10,468 bases of DNA, taken from NCBI GenBank assembly GCA_005879815.1, contig VBKA01000023.1:1-10468 (forward strand), written 5' to 3'. This stretch comes from Chloroflexota bacterium (lineage in GTDB: Bacteria; Chloroflexota; Limnocylindria; QHBO01). The translations under genes and the position numbers were made by a program. How positions within the stretch are numbered: the stretch's first letter is position 1; each line of letters opens with the position of its first letter. The notes under the pieces were generated by a model, which did no database searches, had not been told where the DNA came from, and worked only from the letters and a program-made list of their open reading frames with translations. Shown one piece after another: positions 1-5,428 of the stretch.

Positions 1-973
1 CGATGTGGATGCCGATGCCCCCGATGTCGCCGTCGCGCATCTCGATCTCGCCGGTATGGATGGCTGCCCGAATCTCGAGGCCGAGGCCAACGAGCGCCTC
101 GCGCAGCCCGAACGCGCAGCGCAACGCGCGCGTCGGCGCGTCGAACGTGGCCAGAATGCCATCGCCAGTGGTTTTGACGAAGTCGCCGTGCCATCGGCCC
201 ACCTCCGCCCGCGCCACATGGTCGTGATGGTCCAACAGCTGGCGCCACGCGCGATCGCCGAGTGCGGCCGCGCGTTCGGTGGAGCCCACGATGTCGGTGA
301 ACAGGATGGTGGCCAACACGCGGTCGGTGTCCTGGGCGGCGTGAAGCGAGCGGATCTGCTCCTGCGTCCAGCGGAACTCGTCGACGTACGGGCTGGAGGG
401 GAGCTCTTCGCCGGGTTCGTAGGTCAGGAGTACCGCGCCGGAGGAGAAGCTGCGGGTGCCCACCAGGTGCATCGGCTTGAGGTCAGAGTCGTCGCGGAAG
501 AGACGCTTGCCGCTTCCCAGGATGACCGGAAAGACCAGGAACCGATACTCGTCGACCAGGTCGTGCTCGATGAGACCCGCGACCAGGTCCGCACTTCCGT
601 AGACGAGGATGTCGCCCCCGGGCTGCTCTTTGAGCTTCGTCACCTCCGCGCGGACCTCACCTCGCAGGATGGTGGTGTTGGACCAATCGGCGTCGTTGAG
701 CGTCTTCGAGACGACGTACTTGGGGACCGCGTTCATCGTTCGGGTGAAGTCGTTGTCGCCAGCCTCCGGCCAGAAGAGGGCGAAGATCTGGTAGGTGGTG
801 CGCCCCAGCAGGATGGCGCCGGCGGCGTACAGCTCCTCTTCCTTGAAGCGCTGCGTCTTCTCGTCCTGCATGCGTAACGCCCAGGCGTTGCGTCCGGTCC
901 GATGCTCCTCGAAGCCCGGCGCCTCCATGACGCCATCCAGCGTCATGAACTCCGAGACGATCAGCCTGCGCAT
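1..973 (-). CDS. DHFR-like (RibD C-terminal) domain fused to class III nucleotide cyclase, 3' end outside window
   Basis: An open frame runs without a stop from the ATG at 973-971 to the left edge, giving 324 residues with the C-terminus missing. Residues 1-186 form a dihydrofolate-reductase/RibD-C fold: start MRRLIVSEFMTLDGVME, then AGAILLGRTTY (51-61), DILVYGSADL (121-130) and a late FPVILGSGKRLF segment (148-159). This fold binds NAD(P)H in characterised relatives; the substrate here is unknown. After a linker of about 30 residues, a class III adenylyl/guanylyl cyclase domain starts near 218. It has the first metal Asp in LFTDIVGST (D227) and a likely purine-binding Lys plus second metal Asp in FVKTTGDG (K267, D271). 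The transition-state Asn/Arg would lie past the edge. No Shine-Dalgarno site precedes the ATG, but TAGCCT lies 6 nt upstream, so a leaderless start is possible. Both domains are cytoplasmic with no membrane segment. The fusion itself is read directly; catalytic competence is inferred. Confidence 0.9.
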   Translation of the reverse strand, partial: MRRLIVSEFMTLDGVMEAPGFEEHRTGRNAWALRMQDEKTQRFKEEELYAAGAILLGRTTYQIFALFWPEAGDNDFTRTMNAVPKYVVSKTLNDADWSNTTILRGEVRAEVTKLKEQPGGDILVYGSADLVAGLIEHDLVDEYRFLVFPVILGSGKRLFRDDSDLKPMHLVGTRSFSSGAVLLTYEPGEELPSSPYVDEFRWTQEQIRSLHAAQDTDRVLATILFTDIVGSTERAAALGDRAWRQLLDHHDHVARAEVGRWHGDFVKTTGDGILATFDAPTRALRCAFGLREALVGLGLEIRAAIHTGEIEMRDGDIGGIGIHI

Positions 974-974
974 C

Positions 975-1001
975 AGCCAAGGCTACAGGCATCGGTTGGC
1001 T
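975..1001. promoter_or_regulatory. Inverted repeat AGCCAA-N15-TTGGCT in divergent promoter region
   Basis: A perfect 6-bp inverted repeat (975-980 and 996-1001) lies in the 82-nt gap between the divergent DHFR-cyclase fusion and the secreted-protein gene. On the minus strand it overlaps the -10-like TAGCCT (985-980) just before the fusion's ATG, so a protein bound here could control the fusion. The spacing suits a dimeric repressor, but the half-sites are short and could arise by chance. Confidence 0.35.
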
Positions 1002-1040
1002 TCGATGTTGCACGCCTGGCGGGTGCCTCGATGAACCGAC

Positions 1041-1046
1041 AGGAGG
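1041..1046 (+). promoter_or_regulatory. Shine-Dalgarno site AGGAGG deciding the start of the secreted-protein gene
   Basis: AGGAGG matches the anti-Shine-Dalgarno sequence fully and ends 9 nt before the ATG at 1056. A possible GTG start at 1047 directly abuts it with no spacing, so the ATG is the credible start. Confidence 0.75.
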
Positions 1047-1055
1047 GTGTCTGCC

Positions 1056-1802
1056 ATGCCTCGAACCCATCGCGCCGCGCTGGCGCTCGTCACCGCCGCG
1101 CTGAGCATTGGGATGCTCGCCGGATCGCCAGCGGCCGCTGGAGTCAAATCAGCCTGCGGCGATCCATATAACCCGGCGATCACGCCCGCGGACTTCACGA
1201 ATGCCCACGGCAAGCCCAACCCGATCAACAACCCGTACAACCCGCTCCGTCCGGGCACCACCTACGTCTATGACGGCAGCAAAGACGGCGAGGCGCAGCA
1301 CGACGTCGTGGCCGTCACCAAGAGCACGAAATCGATCATCGGGGTGACGACCGTCGTGGTCCGAGACATCGTGACCGTCGCAGGCTTCCTGGCCGAGGAC
1401 ACCCTGGACTGGTTTGCGCAGGACGACGCGGGGAACGTGTGGTACTTCGGCGAGGACACCAAGGAATACGACCAGCAGGGCAACGTCATCAGCACCTTCG
1501 GGTCATGGGAAGCGGGCGTTGACGGGGCGAAGCCCGGCATCGTGATGGAGGCCGCTCCGGCCATCGGCGACACCTATCGGCAGGAGTTCGCGGCTGCGGT
1601 CGCAGAGGACATGGCGAGCGTGGCCAGCCTCAACGAGACCATCACCGTGCCGTATGGCACCTTCGACCAGGTGCTCAGGACGAAGGAGTTCTCCTGCATC
1701 GAGGCCGGGCTCGATTACAAGTACTACGCGCAGGGCATCGGTTTCATCTACGGGGTCGCGCGTGGCGGGAAAGAGGTCCTCTCCCTCACCAGCGTGAAGT
1801 GA
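1056..1802 (+). CDS. Secreted protein of unknown function (248 aa)
   Basis: The function is not recognised. The N-terminus is a Sec signal peptide: MPRTHR, a hydrophobic core AALALVTAALSIGMLAG (7-23), then SPAAAG with likely cleavage near residue 28. The mature part starts with two Cys-containing regions' worth of framework (C34, C214; a disulfide is possible outside the cell). It continues with an Asn/Pro-rich NPINNPYNPLRPGTTYVYDG (55-74), a beta-rich segment with VTTVVVRDIVTV, and conserved-looking aromatic motifs DWFAQDDAGNVWYFGEDTKEY (118-138), SWEAGVDGAKPG (150-161) and GDTYRQEF (171-178). I recall similar uncharacterised secreted proteins with PLRPGT, NVWYFGED and GVDGAKPG blocks from actinobacterial and Chloroflexota genomes, but cannot name a domain. 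No lipobox or membrane anchor is seen. It is transcribed away from the DHFR-cyclase fusion and is followed by a GC-rich hairpin. Confidence 0.85.
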   Translation: MPRTHRAALALVTAALSIGMLAGSPAAAGVKSACGDPYNPAITPADFTNAHGKPNPINNPYNPLRPGTTYVYDGSKDGEAQHDVVAVTKSTKSIIGVTTVVVRDIVTVAGFLAEDTLDWFAQDDAGNVWYFGEDTKEYDQQGNVISTFGSWEAGVDGAKPGIVMEAAPAIGDTYRQEFAAAVAEDMASVASLNETITVPYGTFDQVLRTKEFSCIEAGLDYKYYAQGIGFIYGVARGGKEVLSLTSVK

Positions 1803-1809
1803 GGATTAA

Positions 1810-1830
1810 GGCCGCTCCCCAACTGCGGCC
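1810..1830 (+). terminator. GC-rich hairpin after the secreted-protein gene
   Basis: GGCCGC (1810-1815) pairs perfectly with GCGGCC (1825-1830) across a 9-nt loop, beginning 7 nt after the TGA. There is no T-run, so it may act as a pause or RNA-stabilising hairpin rather than a classic intrinsic terminator. Confidence 0.4.
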
Positions 1831-1846
1831 GGCGCTCAGAAACGGC

Positions 1847-1964
1847 GCTCGGCTGCTGAGCCCTGTGACCGAGGAGAAACCCTTCATCGGTCCATTGGTT
1901 AGACCTGGCTAACCTGGCGACCGAGGACGACCGCTTCCTGGGTCGTAAGGCTCGTCCGGTGAGC
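1847..1964. repeat. 118-bp palindromic intergenic element, copy 1 (two inverted 57-nt arms)
   Basis: The left arm (1847-1903, minus sense) and right arm (1908-1964, plus sense) are inverted copies of one 57-nt unit around a 4-nt centre (1904-1907). Each arm, read outward from the centre, has TAAC at 3-6, GACC at 12-15, GGTC at 34-37, GGCTC at 42-46 and GAGC at 54-57. In the right arm, CGACC-N18-GGTCG and GCTC-N7-GAGC make two nested hairpins. The centre also carries GGTTAG-N6-CTAACC (1897-1914). It lies between two convergent genes and aligns without gaps over all 118 positions with the element at 3058-3175 (about 75 identities by hand count). No coding potential or clear target-site duplication was seen. 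Confidence 0.75.
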
Positions 1965-1986
1965 TGGCCGCGATTGAGACGGGCGA

Positions 1987-3027
1987 CTAGAGACAGCGGC
2001 TGCTGACGAGCGCTCCCTGCGCCGAGTAGAGGTGGGCGCAGTCGCCATCGTTGTTCCAGATGGCGCCATCGTTGTTCCAGTAGAGCGCGGTCGCGGAGTT
2101 CTTCCCGGCGCCGGAATAGAGCGTGACGGAGCCTGCGGCACGGAGCGTGAACGCGCCGAAGTGGTAGGTGTGTCGGGCGCCGTCATCCGTCAAGCTCCAT
2201 CCGCCCAGGGCCGCGGCCGCATTCCCGCGATTGCAGATCACCACGTACTCACCGTTGAGGTTCAGGTTGTCGTCGCCGGGCGCGTCCTTGTTGCCGCCGC
2301 ACACGGCGACGGCGACGGTCCCCGGGCTGGCAGCCGGCCTGGGTGTTGCGCCCCATAGACCGATGGCGGTCGCGCGCGCTGCCGCCTGCGCGTCCAGGAA
2401 CCACGGGTCGATGTACTTGACGTCCGGCGGGAAGGTCGCCACCTGCGCCACGCCCAGCCGAAGGAGCTCGAGGTTGACCATGAGCCATGCGCCATCGGCC
2501 TTGATCCAGACGTAGCGGAGCAGGCGCCCATAGCGGTCGGTCTCCGACACGTCCTTCTCCAGGTAGACGGTTCCCCCGCTCCGATCCAGGAGCTTCTGGT
2601 TGGCGGCCGATGCCTCCGGCCCCATCCAGGCCACCGGAGTTCCCGGCTTGACTGTCTCGGGGGTGTCCATGCCGATATACCGGACCGATACCACCGCGCC
2701 CTTCCACTCGACCTTGATCGTGTCGCCGTCCACGATCCGCACGAAGCGGGCAGGCACCAGGTGGCCCGGCGTGGGATACGCGGCGGAGTGGACTTGGGCC
2801 GACGCGCTCGCGGTCGCCGGACTCGCGATCGCCGGAATGGCGGATGCCGAGGGCGGCCCCTGAGGAGGACTGGACCTCTGCGTCGGCGTCGCGATTCCAC
2901 CGGCCGTCGCGCAGCCCATCAGCGCCAAGCTCAGGACGGCGATGGAGATCAGGGTCGGAACGCTCGGGCAGCGTGGGAGCCGGGAGATGGTTCCCCCTCG
3001 GGTGGTTCGGTGCGGGCTGGCGGGCAT
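1987..3027 (-). CDS. Lipoprotein with staphylococcal-nuclease (thermonuclease) domain and C-terminal lamin-tail domain
   Basis: Taking the ATG at 3027, the protein has 346 aa. A signal peptide (hydrophobic LISIAVLSLALMG) ends in lipobox Cys39, followed by a Ser/Pro/Ala-rich linker to about 88. Residues 89-226 are an SNase fold with every catalytic residue visible: Asp in VDGDT (100-103), Arg116 in VRYIG, Asp/Glu of MDTPE (121-124) and Arg168 in DRYGR. The family cuts DNA and RNA with Ca2+. Residues 242-346 are a lamin-tail domain (GEYVVICNRG, LGGWSL, YWNNDGAIWNNDGD), common on secreted nucleases and thought to aid surface or nucleic-acid binding. The product likely sits outside the membrane and degrades extracellular nucleic acid. 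The start is uncertain: a GAGGGGG Shine-Dalgarno-like run (2999-2993) precedes an ATC at 2988 that would give a tighter signal peptide, while GTG (3063) and TTG (3126) lie upstream inside the repeat. Confidence 0.88.
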   Translation of the reverse strand: MPASPHRTTRGGTISRLPRCPSVPTLISIAVLSLALMGCATAGGIATPTQRSSPPQGPPSASAIPAIASPATASASAQVHSAAYPTPGHLVPARFVRIVDGDTIKVEWKGAVVSVRYIGMDTPETVKPGTPVAWMGPEASAANQKLLDRSGGTVYLEKDVSETDRYGRLLRYVWIKADGAWLMVNLELLRLGVAQVATFPPDVKYIDPWFLDAQAAARATAIGLWGATPRPAASPGTVAVAVCGGNKDAPGDDNLNLNGEYVVICNRGNAAAALGGWSLTDDGARHTYHFGAFTLRAAGSVTLYSGAGKNSATALYWNNDGAIWNNDGDCAHLYSAQGALVSSRCL

Positions 3028-3057
3028 TCTACCCGCGGAATCCGTCGGCCACCGCGT

Positions 3058-3175
3058 GCTCACCTGGCGAGCCCAACGACCGATGAACCGCCCTTCCTTG
3101 GTCGCCGGGTTACTGCCGACGAACAAGGCGACCTAGCACACGGCATCCATCGGTCACAAGGCTCATGTGATGAGC
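3058..3175. repeat. 118-bp palindromic intergenic element, copy 2 (two inverted 57-nt arms)
   Basis: The left arm (3058-3114, minus sense) and right arm (3119-3175, plus sense) have the same geometry as copy 1, with a 4-nt centre (3115-3118). The left arm matches the right arm of copy 1 at 43 of 57 positions without gaps. In the left arm, CGACC (3077-3081) and GGTCG (3100-3104) are 18 nt apart on the plus strand. In the right arm, GGTC (3152-3155), AAGGCTC (3158-3164) and TGAGC (3171-3175) are kept. It fills the gap between divergent nuclease and antiporter genes, so each arm points towards a gene start. GTG and TTG alternative starts of the nuclease would read through the left arm, which argues against them. 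Confidence 0.75.
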
Positions 3176-3213
3176 GTCGCAAGCGGCCGGAGGTGGTGGG
3201 GTGGACGCGCCGC

Positions 3214-3219
3214 GATAAT
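3214..3219 (+). promoter_or_regulatory. Possible -10 box GATAAT just before the antiporter start
   Basis: GATAAT matches 5 of 6 bases of TATAAT and ends 8 nt before the antiporter ATG, which would put transcription start at or next to the start codon. With no convincing Shine-Dalgarno site at normal spacing, this fits a leaderless mRNA. No clear -35 box was seen. Confidence 0.4.
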
Positions 3220-3227
3220 CGCCGCAC

Positions 3228-4793
3228 ATGGATCTGCTGAGCGCGCTGCTAGTCGAGCTCGTCGTCATCGCGATCCTGTTCGAGGTCGCGCGGCGCATCG
3301 GCGTGCCGTACCCGAGTCTCTTCGTCCTGGGCGGGCTCGCGCTGGGATTCGTCCCGGGCCTCCCCCACATCACCCTCAACCCGGACCTGGTTCTGCTCGT
3401 CTTCCTGCCGCCGCTCCTCTTCGCCGCGGCCTTCGATACGCCGCTGCGCGATCTCCGCAGGAACCTGGCGCCGGTCGTTCGCCTGTCCATCGGCCTGGTG
3501 GTCTTCACCATGCTTGCCGTGGGCGCCGTGGCGCACGCGATGGTGCCAACGTTGGGCTGGCCGGCCGCGTTGACGCTCGGCGCGATCGTCGCGCCGACCG
3601 ATGCCCTGGCGGCCACCTCCGTCTTCCGCCGAGTCGGCGTGCCGCGCCTGATCATCACCATCATCGAGGGCGAGGCGCTCTTCAACGACGCCACCGCCCT
3701 GATCGCCTACCGCAGCGCGGTGATCGCCACGATCAGCGGGAGCTTCGTCCTGGCCAGTGCTCTCACCGGGTTCGCGATCACCGCGATCGGCGGGATCGCG
3801 GTGGGCTACCTGGTTGGCCGCGCCTCGGTGGAGATCCTGCGGCATGTGGACGATCCACCCGTGGAGGTCATCATCTCGCTGCTGATCCCCTTTGCGGCCT
3901 ACCTGCCCGCCGACCGGGCGGGGATGTCGGGCGTGCTGGCGGTGGTGACGGCCGGCTTCATCATCGGCCGCCGGCTGGGAACCGTCCTGTCGCCCAGCAG
4001 CCGGACCATGTGGTTCGTCACCTGGAAGATGGTCGGCTTCGTCCTCAACGGGATCGCCTTCGTCCTGATCGGACTGAAGCTGCCGGACATCCTCGCCGGC
4101 GTCGCGAACCGGCCGCCGCTGCAGGTCTTTGGTGTCGCCGCCCTGGTCTGCGGCGTGGCCCTCGGCGCGCGCCTCCTGTGGGTCTACGCGTCAGGCCTGC
4201 TGCCAGGGTCGCCACGCCGGCGGATTGCCAGACGCGACCCGCGGCTCGCCTGGCGGCTGACGTTCCTCGCCGGTTGGACAGGGCTGCGCGGGGCCGTCTC
4301 GCTGGCTGCCGCGCTGGCGCTGCCGGTCAGCTTCCCGGAGCATGACCTGATCCTGCTGCTCACGTTCGCGGTCATCCTCGTGACCCTGGTCGGCCAGGGT
4401 CTGACGTTACCGATGGTGGCCAGGTGGACCGCCTGGGATGGCATCGAGGAGGAGGGTGCCAGCGGCGAGGCCGAGTTCGCGAGGGCGACGATGTACCAGG
4501 TCGGGCTTGACGCGATCAGGGGCGCGCGCCCACGGTGGCCCGGTCATCAACCGCTGTTGGACCGGTTGGAGTCAAGCCTTCGGGACCGTACCGAGCACCT
4601 CGCCACGGAGGATCCGGGCGAGACTGCGGAGCGGCGCCAGGAGCGGCTGGAGCACGAGCAGATTCAGCTGGGGGTGATCAATGCGCAGCGGGCGGCGATG
4701 ATCGAGCTCCGCGAGGCGGGCGAGATCAACGACTCGACCCTCCGCACCATCGAACGCGAGCTCGATCTCGAAGAGCTCCGCATGGAGGCCTGA
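3228..4793 (+). CDS. CPA1-family Na+(K+)/H+ antiporter (NhaP/NHE type), 521 aa
   Basis: This is an integral inner-membrane protein with about a dozen hydrophobic segments over residues 1-410, exchanging a monovalent cation for protons. CPA1 hallmarks are in order: VFLPPLLFAAAF (58-69), GAIVAPTDALAA (118-129) with D125 matching the TM5 aspartate, IEGEALFNDATALIAY (146-161) with N153-D154 matching the ion-binding Asn-Asp of NhaP proteins, and GWTGLRGAVSLAAALALP (from 349) with R354 the conserved arginine. From about 412 to 521 there is a charged cytoplasmic tail rich in Glu, Arg and Gln (helical by composition), where family members are often regulated. Length is normal for CPA1 with a tail. 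It is monocistronic and converges on the DHFR-like gene. The exact cation cannot be told from sequence. ATG 3228 starts cleanly at the first hydrophobic segment. Confidence 0.93.
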   Translation: MDLLSALLVELVVIAILFEVARRIGVPYPSLFVLGGLALGFVPGLPHITLNPDLVLLVFLPPLLFAAAFDTPLRDLRRNLAPVVRLSIGLVVFTMLAVGAVAHAMVPTLGWPAALTLGAIVAPTDALAATSVFRRVGVPRLIITIIEGEALFNDATALIAYRSAVIATISGSFVLASALTGFAITAIGGIAVGYLVGRASVEILRHVDDPPVEVIISLLIPFAAYLPADRAGMSGVLAVVTAGFIIGRRLGTVLSPSSRTMWFVTWKMVGFVLNGIAFVLIGLKLPDILAGVANRPPLQVFGVAALVCGVALGARLLWVYASGLLPGSPRRRIARRDPRLAWRLTFLAGWTGLRGAVSLAAALALPVSFPEHDLILLLTFAVILVTLVGQGLTLPMVARWTAWDGIEEEGASGEAEFARATMYQVGLDAIRGARPRWPGHQPLLDRLESSLRDRTEHLATEDPGETAERRQERLEHEQIQLGVINAQRAAMIELREAGEINDSTLRTIERELDLEELRMEA

Positions 4794-4801
4794 CCCGGCA
4801 G

Positions 4802-4828
4802 CCGCGGCTCAAGAGCCCTTTCTCGCGG
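4802..4828. terminator. Candidate bidirectional terminator between convergent genes
   Basis: The 74-nt gap between the antiporter stop and the DHFR-like stop holds GGCTCAAGAGCC (4806-4817, a self-complementary hairpin), followed by CTTTCT. It can also sit inside an outer stem CCGCG (4802-4806)/CGCGG (4824-4828). Its place between convergent stops fits a terminator, but the T-run is weak. Confidence 0.45.
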
Positions 4829-4867
4829 GGCCTTGTCATGAGCAGCGTCACTGATTGGGTCCGGGGG

Positions 4868-5425
4868 TCACCCCGCAGTTCGGTAGCGGAGGAACACCAC
4901 GCCGTTGCCGAAACGGCGCTGGTCCAGGAGCTCCAGCGGCTGACGCACGTCGTCAGGGAGGGACGGATTGCCGCCTCCCACCACGATCGGCGTCAGGAAG
5001 AGGTGCAGCTCGTCGACCAGCCCTGCCTTCATCGCGTGGCTGGCGAGGGTGGGACCGCCGATCGACAGGTCCCGTTCGGCCTGGGCTTTCATCTCGCGCA
5101 CGGCGTCAGGGTCGAACTGGCGCTCGATCCGCGTCCTGGCGCTGGATGGCGCGGTGAGGCTGTCGGAGTACACGACCTTGTCGGCCGTGCGCCAGATCTG
5201 GGCGAAGTCCTGGATGAAGGCCGGCTGGTCGTCGGTGCGCATCGTCTCCCAGGCCACCAGCACCTCGTACATGCGCCGCCCGTAGAGGTAGGTGCCCAGG
5301 GGCCGCTGCAGCTCGTTGACGAAGGTGTGCACCTCCTCATCGGGCTCAGCCCAGTCGAAGTTGCCATCCTGGTCCGCCACGTAGCCGTCCAGCGACGTGA
5401 TTGCGAAATAGATGAGCTTCGCCAC
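4868..5425 (-). CDS. DHFR-like / RibD C-terminal domain protein, stand-alone (185 aa)
   Basis: This is a single-domain cytoplasmic protein of the dihydrofolate-reductase/RibD-C superfamily: MAKLIYFAITSLDGYVAD at the N-terminus, GTYLYGRRMYEVLVAWE in the middle, DLSIGGPTLASHAMKAGLVDELHLFLTP (119-146) for the nucleotide-binding region, and VVGGGNPSLP after it. Relatives are annotated as dihydrofolate reductase family proteins, yet most have no proven substrate, and it should not be taken as the folate enzyme. It starts with GTG at 5425 only 3 nt after the cyclase stop (TAG 5431-5429), with no Shine-Dalgarno site, so its translation is probably coupled to the cyclase. The same domain is fused to a cyclase at 1-973, although the two copies are clearly divergent in sequence. 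Confidence 0.9.
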   Translation of the reverse strand: MAKLIYFAITSLDGYVADQDGNFDWAEPDEEVHTFVNELQRPLGTYLYGRRMYEVLVAWETMRTDDQPAFIQDFAQIWRTADKVVYSDSLTAPSSARTRIERQFDPDAVREMKAQAERDLSIGGPTLASHAMKAGLVDELHLFLTPIVVGGGNPSLPDDVRQPLELLDQRRFGNGVVFLRYRTAG

Positions 5426-5428
5426 GGG

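Noticed and set aside
5..877. 290-codon open frame on the plus strand
   Set aside because: It lies in codon-aligned antisense to the DHFR-cyclase fusion, whose domains are clear; high GC makes such shadows common.
1897..1964. Integron attC site (GTTAGAC near TAAC, about 57-nt arm)
   Set aside because: The core words occur in the wrong order and orientation for attC, there is no integrase, and neighbouring genes are not cassettes.
1946..1964. tRNA anticodon-like stem with 7-nt loop
   Set aside because: The loop lacks the conserved U33 and purine 37 pattern and there is no T-loop or acceptor stem; all arms vary freely in the loop.
3167..4345. 392-codon plus-strand frame overlapping the antiporter
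   Set aside because: Arg/Ala/Pro-rich composition without any domain; the overlapping frame is a full CPA1 antiporter.
4794..4867. Further copy of the 57-nt arm (GGCTC and TGAGC words present)
   Set aside because: The GACC and GGTC blocks are missing at the required spacing.
4868..5425. Housekeeping folate dihydrofolate reductase (folA) or riboflavin RibD
   Set aside because: The sequence is of the wider DHFR-like superfamily, with no deaminase domain and no folA-specific motifs; naming a substrate would be a guess.
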